From positions 1 to 16,571 of the forward strand of contig JAISWY010000156.1 in the NCBI GenBank assembly GCA_031270925.1: a stretch of 16,571 nt of DNA. The letters are read 5' to 3'. How positions within the stretch are numbered: position 1 is the stretch's first letter; the number at the start of each line of letters is the position of its first letter. The translations under genes and the position numbers were made by a program. Below, piece after piece: positions 6,592-16,303 of the stretch. Source of the DNA: Candidatus Symbiothrix sp. (lineage in GTDB: Bacteria > Bacteroidota > Bacteroidia > Bacteroidales > Azobacteroidaceae). The notes below the pieces were generated by a model. That model saw only the letters and a program-made list of their open reading frames with translations. It made no database searches and was not told where the DNA came from.

Positions 6592-8922
6592 TTATTCGCT
6601 AAACGTTTGCCAACCGGGATTTTGCACCATATTGCGGTTTCTCTGCAATTCGATTTTTGCAATGGGCCAAAGATACATTTTGGGGGCAAAGATGGCCGGT
6701 ATTATCGAAACTTCGCGGGGAATAACCCACAAATCCCGTTGTCCATAGGTGGTAGAATTCCATTTTTCGGGGCCTGTCATATCCATACTGAATCCGTAAA
6801 CCGGCATGGATTCTTCCCGTTCGGCGTCGCCCCAGCGTCGAAGGTCGTAATAACGATGCGCTTCGCCCATAAATTCTATTTGCCATTCGCGTTTGATGCG
6901 CATACGCATTTCTTCCCTGTCGTTGTAAAAGCCTGTGTTAGCAGGGCCGCCATGGGTGGTAAAGTCGGTCAATCCGGCGCGAACACGCACAGGGCGCAAG
7001 CCACGGCTGATTTCTTCGGGAGTGCGTTCTACATGCACTGCAGGTTTATCGGGATGATAAGAAGGAATATCGTAAGCTTGCGTAAGTTCGTTTAGCGCCT
7101 CGGCGTAAGTAAGCAACACTTCTGCGTAGCGTATGGCAGGCTCGGCTTTTCTTACGTAAGAGTTGAGCGCCCGGTCTTTCGGGTTGTAATATTTGCGTAT
7201 TCCGATACCCGTCCAATAATACCAGCCTTCGGCGTTTTTGCCGTCTTTGTGGTTGCGATAGGTAAATACTTGCACGTAGCGGTTATTGTTGACTATATCC
7301 GATTCTTCATTTTCCCAAATACTGCCGTTGTAGGCTACGGAAGCGTAGAAACGCGGCTCGCGGTTGGCATTTTGCAGCGATACGCCCGGCGGCAAGGGCG
7401 TCCATTTCGGATATTCTTGCCAGCGGCGGACATTCATCTCTTCTGTAAACTCCTTGGCGTAATCCGGTACTACAGCCTTGGGGTCGCTGTAAAAATATTT
7501 GCGTCCCTGGTCATCGACGGTACTCTTGTAGCGATAGAAATCAGAGCCGTCGGCCATGTAATAAGCGTCGTACATTTTCATCGTTAATCCGTGGCAGTTC
7601 CATCCACTGAGCGAAACAGGTATTTGGTGTTCCGATAGCTTGTCCATTTGGTTGCCGTATCCGCGAGAGAATATCAGTTCGGGGTTACTGTTTGCTATAA
7701 GCGAGCCGTCGAATAATTGCCGATACGATTCGACGGGATCAATATTTGCCCATCCTTCGGGGAAAGACTTGTCGGAATATCCATCAATAAATTGTTCTTC
7801 AATTTTCCATGTAGCGCCGCTCTGTACAATTTTCCTGCCCGGTTCTATGGTTTTCGGATAACGGTCGAAGTCAAATTCGAGCGCCGAACCAGCCGCTCCG
7901 TTATCGCCTTTTTTCATATTGAAGGCGCCTGCATCCGCCTTCGGTACGGTGTAGAGTCGGTATCCGTCGCCCAAGTCCATCACTTCCCTGGCTGCCGCTG
8001 CCGCTTTTGCCCAAAGTTCTTCGTTGTACTGTTCTTTGGGAGTGATAAGCGGCGTACCGTCGTTATTGCGCAATTGTTGCGCCCATTCGCTCGAATTGCC
8101 GTTGTATTGCGGGCTGGCGGCAAAAAGATATACTTTGGCGCGGGCTGCGAGCGCTGCGCCGCGGGACGGTTTAAAAATTTCGCTACTGCCGCGCTCACTA
8201 TGCGAGGGCAAGTCCAGGGCGGCTTTCGCCAATTCGGAAGCGATATATTCGGCGCAAACGTGGTAGGGGCTGCGCGGAATGGCAAGCTCTTCGTAATCTG
8301 CCGTAAAATCAATGCCTTCGTCGGGCAAAAGGGGTAACGGACCGTATTTGCGGAGCAGTTGCCAATAATAGTAGGCGCGAAGGAATCGAGCTTCCGCCTT
8401 GGTTTCGCGGATATGCTTGGCGAGTTGGTCGGCGTCCATCCCTTCACGGATATTATCGCCGTTTAGCAGACGGTCGATGTTTTTAATATAAGTGGATGCA
8501 TCACGTATGCCTTTGTAGCAAATAAGCCATTGATCTTGCAAAAACGCTTCGCTGTATTGCCCGCCGCGATAAACGCGATAAGAAGCCATGTATCGCTTTC
8601 CATCATCCGGATCTACAAAATAGTCGCCTGCTTTTTCGCGGTCGGTATAGTACATGTCGTCCGAGATAAAGTTGAATTGGTTTCTGTTCTGTTCCTTAGT
8701 GGAGACGTCCCAATTGTCGTCGTGGCGCAAGTGGCTGTAAATGTTTGCCAACCACAGTTTCGAGTAGTCCATGTTTTCAAACACTTCCTCTTCGTCGAGT
8801 TGATCGTTGAGCAGGTGTTCTACGTTCAGATAATCGGTACAAGCGTTGAGTGCGAATAAAACCACCATGAGCGCGATTAAACCGATTAGACTGTTTTTTA
8901 GTTTTTTTATTATAATTTTCAT
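6592..8922 (-). CDS. susD-like: SusD/RagB-family nutrient-binding outer-membrane lipoprotein
   Basis: 776 residues. The lipoprotein signal ends LNAC, with the lipidated cysteine at 28. SusD/RagB hallmarks are visible: an N-terminal region after the lipobox (DYLNV...), the arginine- and alanine-rich TPR-like helix (KAEARFLRAYYYWQLLRKYGPLPL), YAEVLLTYAEALNEL (599-613), the signature FMGEAHRYYDLRRWGD (684-699), and the C-terminal QNPGWQ (767-772). The family acts as the lid of the SusC transporter, binding oligosaccharides (or peptides in RagB). Most members are about 500-650 residues, so this one is long; the extra length seems to lie in the middle, around residues 330-560, with many Trp/Tyr and Gly residues. 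It lies 25 bp downstream of susC and 29 bp upstream of the next lipoprotein gene. The substrate cannot be read from the sequence. Confidence 0.95.
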   Translation of the reverse strand: MKIIIKKLKNSLIGLIALMVVLFALNACTDYLNVEHLLNDQLDEEEVFENMDYSKLWLANIYSHLRHDDNWDVSTKEQNRNQFNFISDDMYYTDREKAGDYFVDPDDGKRYMASYRVYRGGQYSEAFLQDQWLICYKGIRDASTYIKNIDRLLNGDNIREGMDADQLAKHIRETKAEARFLRAYYYWQLLRKYGPLPLLPDEGIDFTADYEELAIPRSPYHVCAEYIASELAKAALDLPSHSERGSSEIFKPSRGAALAARAKVYLFAASPQYNGNSSEWAQQLRNNDGTPLITPKEQYNEELWAKAAAAAREVMDLGDGYRLYTVPKADAGAFNMKKGDNGAAGSALEFDFDRYPKTIEPGRKIVQSGATWKIEEQFIDGYSDKSFPEGWANIDPVESYRQLFDGSLIANSNPELIFSRGYGNQMDKLSEHQIPVSLSGWNCHGLTMKMYDAYYMADGSDFYRYKSTVDDQGRKYFYSDPKAVVPDYAKEFTEEMNVRRWQEYPKWTPLPPGVSLQNANREPRFYASVAYNGSIWENEESDIVNNNRYVQVFTYRNHKDGKNAEGWYYWTGIGIRKYYNPKDRALNSYVRKAEPAIRYAEVLLTYAEALNELTQAYDIPSYHPDKPAVHVERTPEEISRGLRPVRVRAGLTDFTTHGGPANTGFYNDREEMRMRIKREWQIEFMGEAHRYYDLRRWGDAEREESMPVYGFSMDMTGPEKWNSTTYGQRDLWVIPREVSIIPAIFAPKMYLWPIAKIELQRNRNMVQNPGWQTFSE

Positions 8923-8947
8923 ATCTTTATTTTTTAAAAAATTTTAA

Positions 8948-11900
8948 TTACAAGCCAATCGTTAGCCCTACCGTAAAACTTCTGCTGATGGGATATTTCA
9001 TACCATCGCCGCTTGCCAGTTCGGGGTCCCAAATTTTCAAAGTATCCCATACAAAAAGGTTCGTGCCGACAAAATGCAAGCGCATATTGTTGATATACCA
9101 TTTATTGACAATCTTTTTAGGGATGGTATAACCGATTTCCAGCGTTTTGAAGCGCAGGTAGGCGCCGTCGCGTAGCCAATAAGTCGATTCGCGATAGTTA
9201 TTGCTGTTGCCCCCGTAACTCAAGCGCGGATATTTGGCGTTAGCGTTGTGATAGTTGGGATTGTTTGGGTCGTCGCTCCAATAATTGCCTACCACATCGC
9301 TCAGGATGTTACCCCATGGCAGTATATTTCCCTCTTCAATTTGGGAAAACGGATACACGCCCGGGCCGTTGATGAAATACGACGACTTGCCTGCGCCCTG
9401 AAAATGCACATTGAAATCGAAGCCTTTCCACATTGCCGAAACGCCCACACCGTAAATCAGGCTCGGCACTTTGGTTGCGCCGATAGCCACCACGTCGTTG
9501 TTGTTAATCGTGCCGTCGCCATTGACGTCTTTGTACTTGATGTCGCCGGGCATATAAGCGCCGAATGTCTGTTTCGGACTGTTTCGGATGTCGTCGTAAT
9601 CTTCAAACAAGCCAAGCGCAATCAAACCTTTTGCCTGCTGCCACCGGTAACCCTGCGTCATTTTGTAGGGCAATACGCCGGCTTCCTCATCATATTCAAG
9701 CACTTTGTTATGGGAATAGGTAACGTTGCCACGCAAGGTTGTTTCCATTGCGCCGAATTTTTGGTTGTAATTGAACTGACCGTCGAAACCCCTGTTCTGC
9801 ATTTTGCCGATATTCGCCCATGGTTTCGTCCAAATACCTGAGGAGTAGGGCAAATAGCCGCGCTCCATATAAATATCGCTACGCGTATCATTAAAGACGT
9901 CTATCTGACCCGAAATGCGATTGTTCCATACGTTGAAATCCAAACCCAAATTGTGTTTTATCGCCTTTTCCCATGTCAGGTAGTCGGCCGCAAGTTCACC
10001 CATGGTCAAGCCCGCTATGGGGCTGGAAAAGCCGCTTAGTAGAGGAAGTTTATCCCCGAAACCGCTGTAATTGGGATAGCCCAACTCGCCATAGTCGTAG
10101 CCGTTTCCGGTAGAGATGCTTCCTATGTATGGGAAACGGTAGTCGGAACCGTTTCTTGATATTTTATTGTTTCCTACCTGTCCGTAAGAATAGCGGACTT
10201 TTAACATGTCGAAAAACGACGTCAAATTTTGAATGAAAGGCTCTTCCGAGATATTCCATGCACTCGAAACAGCGGGGAAGAAACCGAATTGATGGCCGGT
10301 TTTGAAAACTTCGGAACCGGTATAACCGCCGTTAAACTCAATGAAATAACGGCTCTTGAAATCGTAGGAAACACGCATCGACACACTTTGGTCGCGCCGC
10401 GGGATACCGCGTTTGATATCAGTACCTACGTTTGAGGTTTCGTCCTGCTCGCGCTGGGCGTACTTGGAAAACAAACTTACATTGTGGGCGTTGGCAAACT
10501 GACGGTTGTAGGACAAATCAGCTTCGAAGTTGTAAATTCGCTCGCCCCACGAACCGGACTCAAGCGCCATGATTTTTGATTCCGAAACGCGATAGAAAAC
10601 AAGATTCCCGTTGGCGTCGCGACGCCGTTGCGTATTGTGCTGCTCCGGGTACTGTATATGACGCTTGTTGTTTTTACTGTCGGAGTCGAAAGCGAAGCGT
10701 CCCACAAAGCGCAAACCTTTGGTAATAAAATCTAAATTCTGCTCCAAAGTTATGTTGGATTCCATTTTGCTGCGCCACATTTCGTTATAACCGCTTTGTG
10801 TCGCCACTACCCATGGGTTGGTATAATCGCCTTTACCATAAGCGGGTATCAATCCATTGGAATACTGTAGCGGCGTAGCTACCGGCGAATAACCTACAAT
10901 AGATTTCCAAATATCAATACCAGCTGTATTGACATTACTCCCATAAAGATAGGTATTCACGTCGATTTGTTCATAAAAATACGTTTGGGGCAAACCTGCA
11001 CGGTTTTGCCTTTCGAGGAATCCTGAAATGCTGGGACGCAGCACGGTAGTTTTTGTGATGTCGATATCGACATTCATACGATAGTTGGTACGTGTCAGGT
11101 TGCTGTTGGTGTTGTAATTTTTCAGCGCCTGATCGGTTTTGTACATCCCTTCTTCGTTCAAATAACTACCCGATATATAATAACGGGCAGTTGCTCCCCC
11201 GCCGCTTAAATTGACTGAAGCGCGATAGGAGCTTGCCCCGTCTTTCAGCAAAGTATCCATCCAATCGACATTCGGATAAAGATCGGGGTCTAAATTATAC
11301 TTGATAACATCTAATTCGCTGGAGTTATAAATAGGCTCAAGGTTGCGCGTAGAACGTGCTTCGTTCAGCAGTTGGGCGTAAGTATAGCCGTCAACAAATT
11401 CGGGAGTGCGGGTGCGGGTATTATAACTGTATTCCACTTTGCCGCTAACATTTACTTTTCCGGCTTCACCGCGCTTGGAAGTGATGATAATCACGCCGTT
11501 TGCACCGCGCGCTCCGTAAACAGCGGTAGCGGAAGCGTCTTTCAGCACCGAGAACGATTCAATATCCTCGATGTTGATTTCGTTGAACGGACGCTCGAAG
11601 CCATCGACCAGCACCAAAGCGCTCGATCCTGCACCAAAAGTAGATATGCCGCGAATCCAAAATTCCGACTGGTTGGAGCCGGGTTCGCCCGAAAGTTGCA
11701 TGGAGATGATACCGGCAACGTTACCCGCCAGGGCGTTGGTAATGTTGGAGGTCGGCACTTTCAAATCCTTTATGTTTACGGTGGTAATAGCGCCCGAAAT
11801 GGATACTTTTTTCTGCGCTCCCGTACCGGTAATTACCACTTCATCTAATACGCTTTCTTCACTGACGGTCATTTTTACGTTGATTTTTGTCCGGCCGTCC

Positions 11901-12166
11901 ACATCTATTTCCTGCTTTTTGTAGCCGAGAAACGCAAACACAAGCGTAACGTTCTTTTTTACTTTAATGCTAAATTCTCCATCAATATTGGTAGTTACGC
12001 CCAATCCGGGTTCGTTTTTCACGAAAACGCTTACCCCTACCATCGTTTCGTCGTTTTCGTCAGTAACAATTCCCGAAACGGTAATTGTATTATCCTGTGC
12101 AAAAACAGTCGAAGTTGCATAAAGTGCCAATAGTAATGCACTTGTCAAAATTCGTAGGTATTTCAT
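8948..12166 (-). CDS. susC-like: SusC/RagA-family TonB-linked outer-membrane transporter
   Basis: 1072 residues, the normal size for the family. A signal peptide ends at about A24 (VFAQ). Residues about 28-100 are a carboxypeptidase-regulatory-like (CarboxypepD_reg-like) N-terminal extension (VSGIVTDENDETMVGVSV, TNIDGEFSI). The TonB-box-like VLDEVVITG (107-114) follows. The plug domain spans about 118-230 and includes the SusC signature LKDASATAVYGARGANGVII (208-227). The remainder is a 22-strand-type barrel ending in aromatic/hydrophobic SFTVGLTIGL. It energises import of SusD-bound oligomers across the outer membrane using TonB-ExbBD. There is no N-terminal anti-sigma-interacting (STN) domain, so signalling through an ECF/anti-sigma pair is not suggested. 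The gene lies between the IPT/NHL lipoprotein gene (25 bp) and the susD-like gene (25 bp). Confidence 0.96.
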   Translation of the reverse strand: MKYLRILTSALLLALYATSTVFAQDNTITVSGIVTDENDETMVGVSVFVKNEPGLGVTTNIDGEFSIKVKKNVTLVFAFLGYKKQEIDVDGRTKINVKMTVSEESVLDEVVITGTGAQKKVSISGAITTVNIKDLKVPTSNITNALAGNVAGIISMQLSGEPGSNQSEFWIRGISTFGAGSSALVLVDGFERPFNEINIEDIESFSVLKDASATAVYGARGANGVIIITSKRGEAGKVNVSGKVEYSYNTRTRTPEFVDGYTYAQLLNEARSTRNLEPIYNSSELDVIKYNLDPDLYPNVDWMDTLLKDGASSYRASVNLSGGGATARYYISGSYLNEEGMYKTDQALKNYNTNSNLTRTNYRMNVDIDITKTTVLRPSISGFLERQNRAGLPQTYFYEQIDVNTYLYGSNVNTAGIDIWKSIVGYSPVATPLQYSNGLIPAYGKGDYTNPWVVATQSGYNEMWRSKMESNITLEQNLDFITKGLRFVGRFAFDSDSKNNKRHIQYPEQHNTQRRRDANGNLVFYRVSESKIMALESGSWGERIYNFEADLSYNRQFANAHNVSLFSKYAQREQDETSNVGTDIKRGIPRRDQSVSMRVSYDFKSRYFIEFNGGYTGSEVFKTGHQFGFFPAVSSAWNISEEPFIQNLTSFFDMLKVRYSYGQVGNNKISRNGSDYRFPYIGSISTGNGYDYGELGYPNYSGFGDKLPLLSGFSSPIAGLTMGELAADYLTWEKAIKHNLGLDFNVWNNRISGQIDVFNDTRSDIYMERGYLPYSSGIWTKPWANIGKMQNRGFDGQFNYNQKFGAMETTLRGNVTYSHNKVLEYDEEAGVLPYKMTQGYRWQQAKGLIALGLFEDYDDIRNSPKQTFGAYMPGDIKYKDVNGDGTINNNDVVAIGATKVPSLIYGVGVSAMWKGFDFNVHFQGAGKSSYFINGPGVYPFSQIEEGNILPWGNILSDVVGNYWSDDPNNPNYHNANAKYPRLSYGGNSNNYRESTYWLRDGAYLRFKTLEIGYTIPKKIVNKWYINNMRLHFVGTNLFVWDTLKIWDPELASGDGMKYPISRSFTVGLTIGL

Positions 12167-12191
12167 ATTCTTTTATATTTATATTCGTAAT

Positions 12192-13685
12192 TTATTCTAT
12201 TCTAATGGCGCGGACACGATGGTTGTCGCGGTCGCCAACATAAAAGCACTGATTTACTTCGTCGTAGATGATGCCCAGTGGCATAGCGAACTGCGCGTCG
12301 CGCAAAGCGCCGTCGGAATAGCCCGCCGTGCTTTCGGGACGGCCTGCAAAAACCGAAACCTGTCCCATCGGCGTAACCATACGGATACAATTGTTATTGC
12401 CGTCGCACACGTAAAAATTGTCATCCTTGTCAAATGCACCCTGCTGCGGGTTGTTAAACATAGCCTCCGTATTCATCCCGTTCTTATAGCCGGCCCGCTG
12501 CTTGTCACCAACAAAAGCCCCCATATTTTCAAAGATCTGCTTTTCCCAATCATACAATAATTTGCCGATATAGTGCTGGTTACGCACAACGTAGTAGGCA
12601 AAATTGCCACTCGGCGCAATTTGGATACTAAATTCCCAACCCGTATCCTGCACTTTGTCGATGACGGCGTGCGTTCCTTCTTTTCCGTCGTCGTTCAGTT
12701 GGGTCGCCGACTTTCCTCCGTAGCGCCAAGGAATCGAGTTTCTATTGTAAACCTTATATACTTGTCCTTTTTCGTAGGAATTGAACCAATAGTCGCCCGT
12801 TGCGGGGTGGATTGCGCCGCCGTTGCACTGCTTGTGGCGCATAGCGATAGTCCATGGATAGGTAACGCCCGGCCTGTCGAAACGACCTGTTATCGTGTCG
12901 CGCGGGATAATAACAGTTCCTATATCGCTCCAGTTACCGGCGTCGTTGGCAATAATCATAGTGTCGTAATCCAGCGTGAATGCGATGGTTCGTGGGCGAT
13001 TCAGGTTGTTTCCGGCTTTAAATACCATGGATACTTGTTCTCTTTCCATATCGACAAAACGAATGGAGCCGTTGTTCCAATTCGGCTCGGTGGATTCCTC
13101 AATTACAAAGAAGTTTCGTGAGGTCCCCTGCTGTGTTTGCTTGTCGAAAGTGAGCCAGGTTGGTGTTTGAAATTGTACGTCTTCAAACTTGCCGTCAACA
13201 ATGGCGGATTGTCCGTCTTGATTGGTAAAACCGAGGAAAGTGGAAACGTTCATCGAGAACTTGTAAGCCAAGCTTTGGTCGGATACGATTTCGTTGCCTT
13301 TCACAATTAATTTGACTTCAGCGTTAATAATTTCGCCTTCTTCTCGATATTCGCCGGGCTTCTTCAACGAAGGAATTATGGCATAAATCCCTGTTGTTAT
13401 TTCGGCGCCTTTGTCGGTAATAGGATTCATGCCTATTACAGCCGCTTTTTTCCCATCAACAAAAACCGAAATTTCGTCTTTGTTGTCTCCAAAATTTTTC
13501 CCATAGATTAGTAACATAGACGCCACGCGCCCACTATCGGAAAGTTCTGCAATTGTTGTTGGCTGGGAAGAATCGAAGGGCGCCAGTTTCACTATCGGAT
13601 CTTCGTTGCAAGCAAAGAAAACCGAACAAACGAAAACTGCCGCCATCGACATCTTCCAAAGCCTTGATTTGTAATGTCTTTTCAT
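12192..13685 (-). CDS. IPT/TIG-domain lipoprotein with NHL-repeat beta-propeller
   Basis: 497 residues. The lipoprotein signal ends FFAC, with the lipidated cysteine at 26. Residues about 30-143 look like an immunoglobulin-like IPT/TIG domain (LLIYGKNFGDNKDEISVFVDGKKAAVIG). The rest is a propeller with NHL-like blades. The clearest are about 404-450 (FNNPQQGAFDKDDNFYVCDG, NCIRMVTPMGQVSVFAG) and about 453-496 (GYSDGALRDAQFAMPLGIIY, CFYVGDRDNHRVRAIRI). Such IPT/NHL lipoproteins are frequent partners of SusC/SusD pairs in Bacteroidales, probably as surface substrate-binding proteins, although catalytic function is not established. Here the gene precedes susC rather than following susD. It starts 38 bp after the gtaA-like gene. 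Blade positions are by eye. The first ATG gives the best lipoprotein signal. Confidence 0.88.
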   Translation of the reverse strand: MKRHYKSRLWKMSMAAVFVCSVFFACNEDPIVKLAPFDSSQPTTIAELSDSGRVASMLLIYGKNFGDNKDEISVFVDGKKAAVIGMNPITDKGAEITTGIYAIIPSLKKPGEYREEGEIINAEVKLIVKGNEIVSDQSLAYKFSMNVSTFLGFTNQDGQSAIVDGKFEDVQFQTPTWLTFDKQTQQGTSRNFFVIEESTEPNWNNGSIRFVDMEREQVSMVFKAGNNLNRPRTIAFTLDYDTMIIANDAGNWSDIGTVIIPRDTITGRFDRPGVTYPWTIAMRHKQCNGGAIHPATGDYWFNSYEKGQVYKVYNRNSIPWRYGGKSATQLNDDGKEGTHAVIDKVQDTGWEFSIQIAPSGNFAYYVVRNQHYIGKLLYDWEKQIFENMGAFVGDKQRAGYKNGMNTEAMFNNPQQGAFDKDDNFYVCDGNNNCIRMVTPMGQVSVFAGRPESTAGYSDGALRDAQFAMPLGIIYDEVNQCFYVGDRDNHRVRAIRIE

Positions 13686-13723
13686 CTTTTTTAATGAGTT
13701 TATAATATTAATATTTTAAAAAA

Positions 13724-16258
13724 TTATTGATAATTACCGTATTTCACTTTTTCAAACAACATCTTCATATAAAATCCGCCAACTACCGAGCGGGCTTTGA
13801 AGTTTTCCATTTTGCCGGTGTCGGCATTGTAAAAATCGCTGATGGGTACGCGGCTTTGCGTTTCGTTGGCATAGCGATAGAGGGGCGCCACGATTTTTTG
13901 GAAATCGGCGTCGTTCGCAGTCAAACAAGCCGTCCAAAGTATCCAATCCGCTTTAGTGTAATTTTTGCGCGAGTCGAGCGGCAAACCGTATTTGTGTTCT
14001 GCTTGCCGTTTCAGGTAATACGGAATTTCCAAATCTGCGATTTCTTGCGGGAAAATTTGCAAATTGAGTAGCTTGTCCCATATAATATTGTATTTCTGAC
14101 TCCACGAACCCGCGCGGTCGAAAGCCAACTTGTAGTGGTTGCCGTCTTTGGCCAATAACTGCCATGCCGAAGCCATTGTCTTGGCTTCATTCAAAAATTC
14201 GGTTGCGACGTCGGTTTTTCCGAGCATTTGCGCCATGCGTCCGTAACCTGCTATGGCGAGAATCGCTTTGATTGAGAGGTTGGCGTTGTGCGCTAAATGG
14301 CCGGCAAAGTCGTCGGTACAAAGTTGGTTTTCGGGGTCGAATCCTTTTTCTTTTAGGAAATTCGCCCAAGTGGTAAGTGTTTGCCAATGCTTTTGGGCAT
14401 AATCTGCATTGCCTTCGATAACCGAAATAGCAGTGGCCAGTAAAATCATGTTTCCGGCTTCTTCCACCGGCATATCTTCGCCGTAATTTTGCCCGTTGGC
14501 ATTGGGATAATGCCCCAAATCGTGCGCGGGGTAAGGTTTGTTCCAACGGCCGCTTTCACTGTATTTAAAAATGCTGTTCATCATTCCTTTCAGCAAATTG
14601 GGATTATATATAAGGAAGAGCGGAGCGGAAGGATAGGTAATATCCACGGTATTGATGAATCCGCCGCTGTGGTTTTCTTTGGAAAGGAAAAGCAACTCGC
14701 CGTTTTCGTCTTGCAAGAGTTTATGTGCGGCTATCGCTTGACGGTAAGTGAGTGCGCAAAGTTCGGCGTATTCTTTTCCGCCGGCTTTCAAGGCGTCTGC
14801 ATAAAGATTGTTGTCGAATTGGCGAGCCGCTTTCATGTTTTTTGCGTAATCGGCGGCGGCACGTTCGAAAGCTTGGAAAATATCCACTTTTCCGTTGTGT
14901 TTCCAATAGGCCGGCAAGCGTTTGTAGAAATATTCGATGGAATAAATATCGTCGTAACCGAGCATAGTGAAGCCTGTTTTTGGATTTTCTTTGCTTACTT
15001 TTCCTAAATTATCAATGTATGCCAAAGCAGGATAGTTGCCTTCGGGATTGGAAACTTTCATGCTTATTAAATTATCGGTATAAACTGTTTCCGAGCGAAC
15101 AAGCCTGCCGTTTTTTGCAAAATTTTCTTTCATATCATAATAATTGCCGACCGCCAATTGTTTGTTTGCCGATTTGTCGGCTGCCAAGTAAGCATAACCC
15201 CAGTCGATACGGGTGCCGTCGCCTTCGCGTTTGGTAATGGCTTGGTCGATTGTTCCCGTTTTAAGATAATTGAAAGCAGACGTATTTACCAATTCTACCG
15301 ATACGTCCTGATAAGTATCGTTCACTGCTAATTCGGGAGTGGTTTCGATATAAATTTGTACATCGTGTTCTTTGGTGTCGAGCGAAGTAACGCAATAGGA
15401 TATATAATTAACAGGTGTAGAAATCAAATCCAAATCGGTAGGCAGGAGCGGTGCGGTAAAAATCAAATCAAGCGCTACCGGGCCGCAAGTAAAGGAATAA
15501 TAAGTATTGGTGGGCAACACATCCACCGAGTTTTGCACGGCAATGTTTAGAAAGCCCTGGTAATCCAAATTTTTCGACAGTGAGAAATCGACATATCCGC
15601 CGCCGGTGGTATTGTGGCAATGGGCTGCCAAGACGTTTTTACCTTTTATTAATTTCTTTTGCTGCTTTTCGCTCAATACCAGCGTAACATCGCTGTTCCA
15701 TGAATAGTCGGTTTGCAGCAGTTTTTCACCGTTGAGGTAAATTTCGAAAACATCGTCGTGCGAATATTGTAAAGCGAGTTCCGAATTATTCACTTCGTCT
15801 ATTTCAAACACGCGGCGCAGCCAAATATCTTCGGTTTTCCAATGCGTGCGGACACCTCGGAGGTCGCGTGTTCCGAACGGGGCTTTGCCGCGCTTCCAAT
15901 TCGTATCATTATAATGGATGGCTGTCCAGTTGCCCTGCGGTTTTTCAAAAGTATAACTGCCTTCCCAATTTTTCATGGGCTTGGTCAATGTTTCCAAGCG
16001 CAGTTTTTCTGCGCCCATAAACCGGTAGGTCTTTCCGTCAACGCGCAACGCGCCTACGAGCGGATGAGCAGCGCCCGTCCAATGTTGTGTAGAACCATCG
16101 GTCAATTGATTATATGGACTCCATATTGAAAAATAGGGATCGGAAAGTATCAGAGGAACTGCGGGTGCACGTAAATCAATAGCAACTTGCGCGAAAACGG
16201 TTGATGCAAAGATTATCAATGCAAGCCAAGAAAGAATAAATCGTAGAACGTTCTTCAT
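13724..16258 (-). CDS. Exported glutaminase A-like protein (DUF4964/DUF5127/DUF4965/DUF1793 architecture)
   Basis: 844 residues, first gene of the operon. The signal peptide ends at about A23 (VFAQ) with no lipobox cysteine, so it is likely periplasmic. PYFSIWS (41-47) and HWTG (59-62) mark the N-terminal DUF4964-type segment. Residues about 104-230 are an inserted galactose-binding-like jelly roll (WTAIHYNDTNWKRGKAPFGT, WLRRVFEI, DVFEIYLNGEKLL). The DUF5127-like region is about 250-490. The DUF4965/DUF1793-like helical region runs about 500-838, with SKENHSGGFINTVDITYPSA, YGEDMPVEEAGN (592-603) and SWSQKYN (718-724). The family name comes from fungal glutaminase GtaA, but bacterial PUL members are not known to be glutaminases, and the helical half suggests an (alpha/alpha)6 toroid as in many glycosidases. 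E594, D595, E599 and E600 are candidate catalytic or metal ligands by conservation as I recall it. It is the only likely enzyme in the window. Confidence 0.88.
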   Translation of the reverse strand: MKNVLRFILSWLALIIFASTVFAQVAIDLRAPAVPLILSDPYFSIWSPYNQLTDGSTQHWTGAAHPLVGALRVDGKTYRFMGAEKLRLETLTKPMKNWEGSYTFEKPQGNWTAIHYNDTNWKRGKAPFGTRDLRGVRTHWKTEDIWLRRVFEIDEVNNSELALQYSHDDVFEIYLNGEKLLQTDYSWNSDVTLVLSEKQQKKLIKGKNVLAAHCHNTTGGGYVDFSLSKNLDYQGFLNIAVQNSVDVLPTNTYYSFTCGPVALDLIFTAPLLPTDLDLISTPVNYISYCVTSLDTKEHDVQIYIETTPELAVNDTYQDVSVELVNTSAFNYLKTGTIDQAITKREGDGTRIDWGYAYLAADKSANKQLAVGNYYDMKENFAKNGRLVRSETVYTDNLISMKVSNPEGNYPALAYIDNLGKVSKENPKTGFTMLGYDDIYSIEYFYKRLPAYWKHNGKVDIFQAFERAAADYAKNMKAARQFDNNLYADALKAGGKEYAELCALTYRQAIAAHKLLQDENGELLFLSKENHSGGFINTVDITYPSAPLFLIYNPNLLKGMMNSIFKYSESGRWNKPYPAHDLGHYPNANGQNYGEDMPVEEAGNMILLATAISVIEGNADYAQKHWQTLTTWANFLKEKGFDPENQLCTDDFAGHLAHNANLSIKAILAIAGYGRMAQMLGKTDVATEFLNEAKTMASAWQLLAKDGNHYKLAFDRAGSWSQKYNIIWDKLLNLQIFPQEIADLEIPYYLKRQAEHKYGLPLDSRKNYTKADWILWTACLTANDADFQKIVAPLYRYANETQSRVPISDFYNADTGKMENFKARSVVGGFYMKMLFEKVKYGNYQ

Positions 16259-16286
16259 GAATTATAAAAAGATTAGAAAACGTTCG

Positions 16287-16294
16287 CAAATTTA
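16287..16294 (-). promoter_or_regulatory. Candidate Bacteroidota -7 promoter box for the operon
   Basis: The minus strand reads TAAATTTG, matching the Bacteroidota sigma-ABfr -7 consensus TAnnTTTG exactly. It lies 28 nt before the ATG at 16258. No good TTTG -33 box lies at the usual 19-21 bp upstream; the nearest, at 16322-16325, is 27 bp away. This would fit a promoter needing an activator. Nothing else upstream of the operon looks better. Confidence 0.45.
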
Positions 16295-16303
16295 TGTAAA
16301 GAA

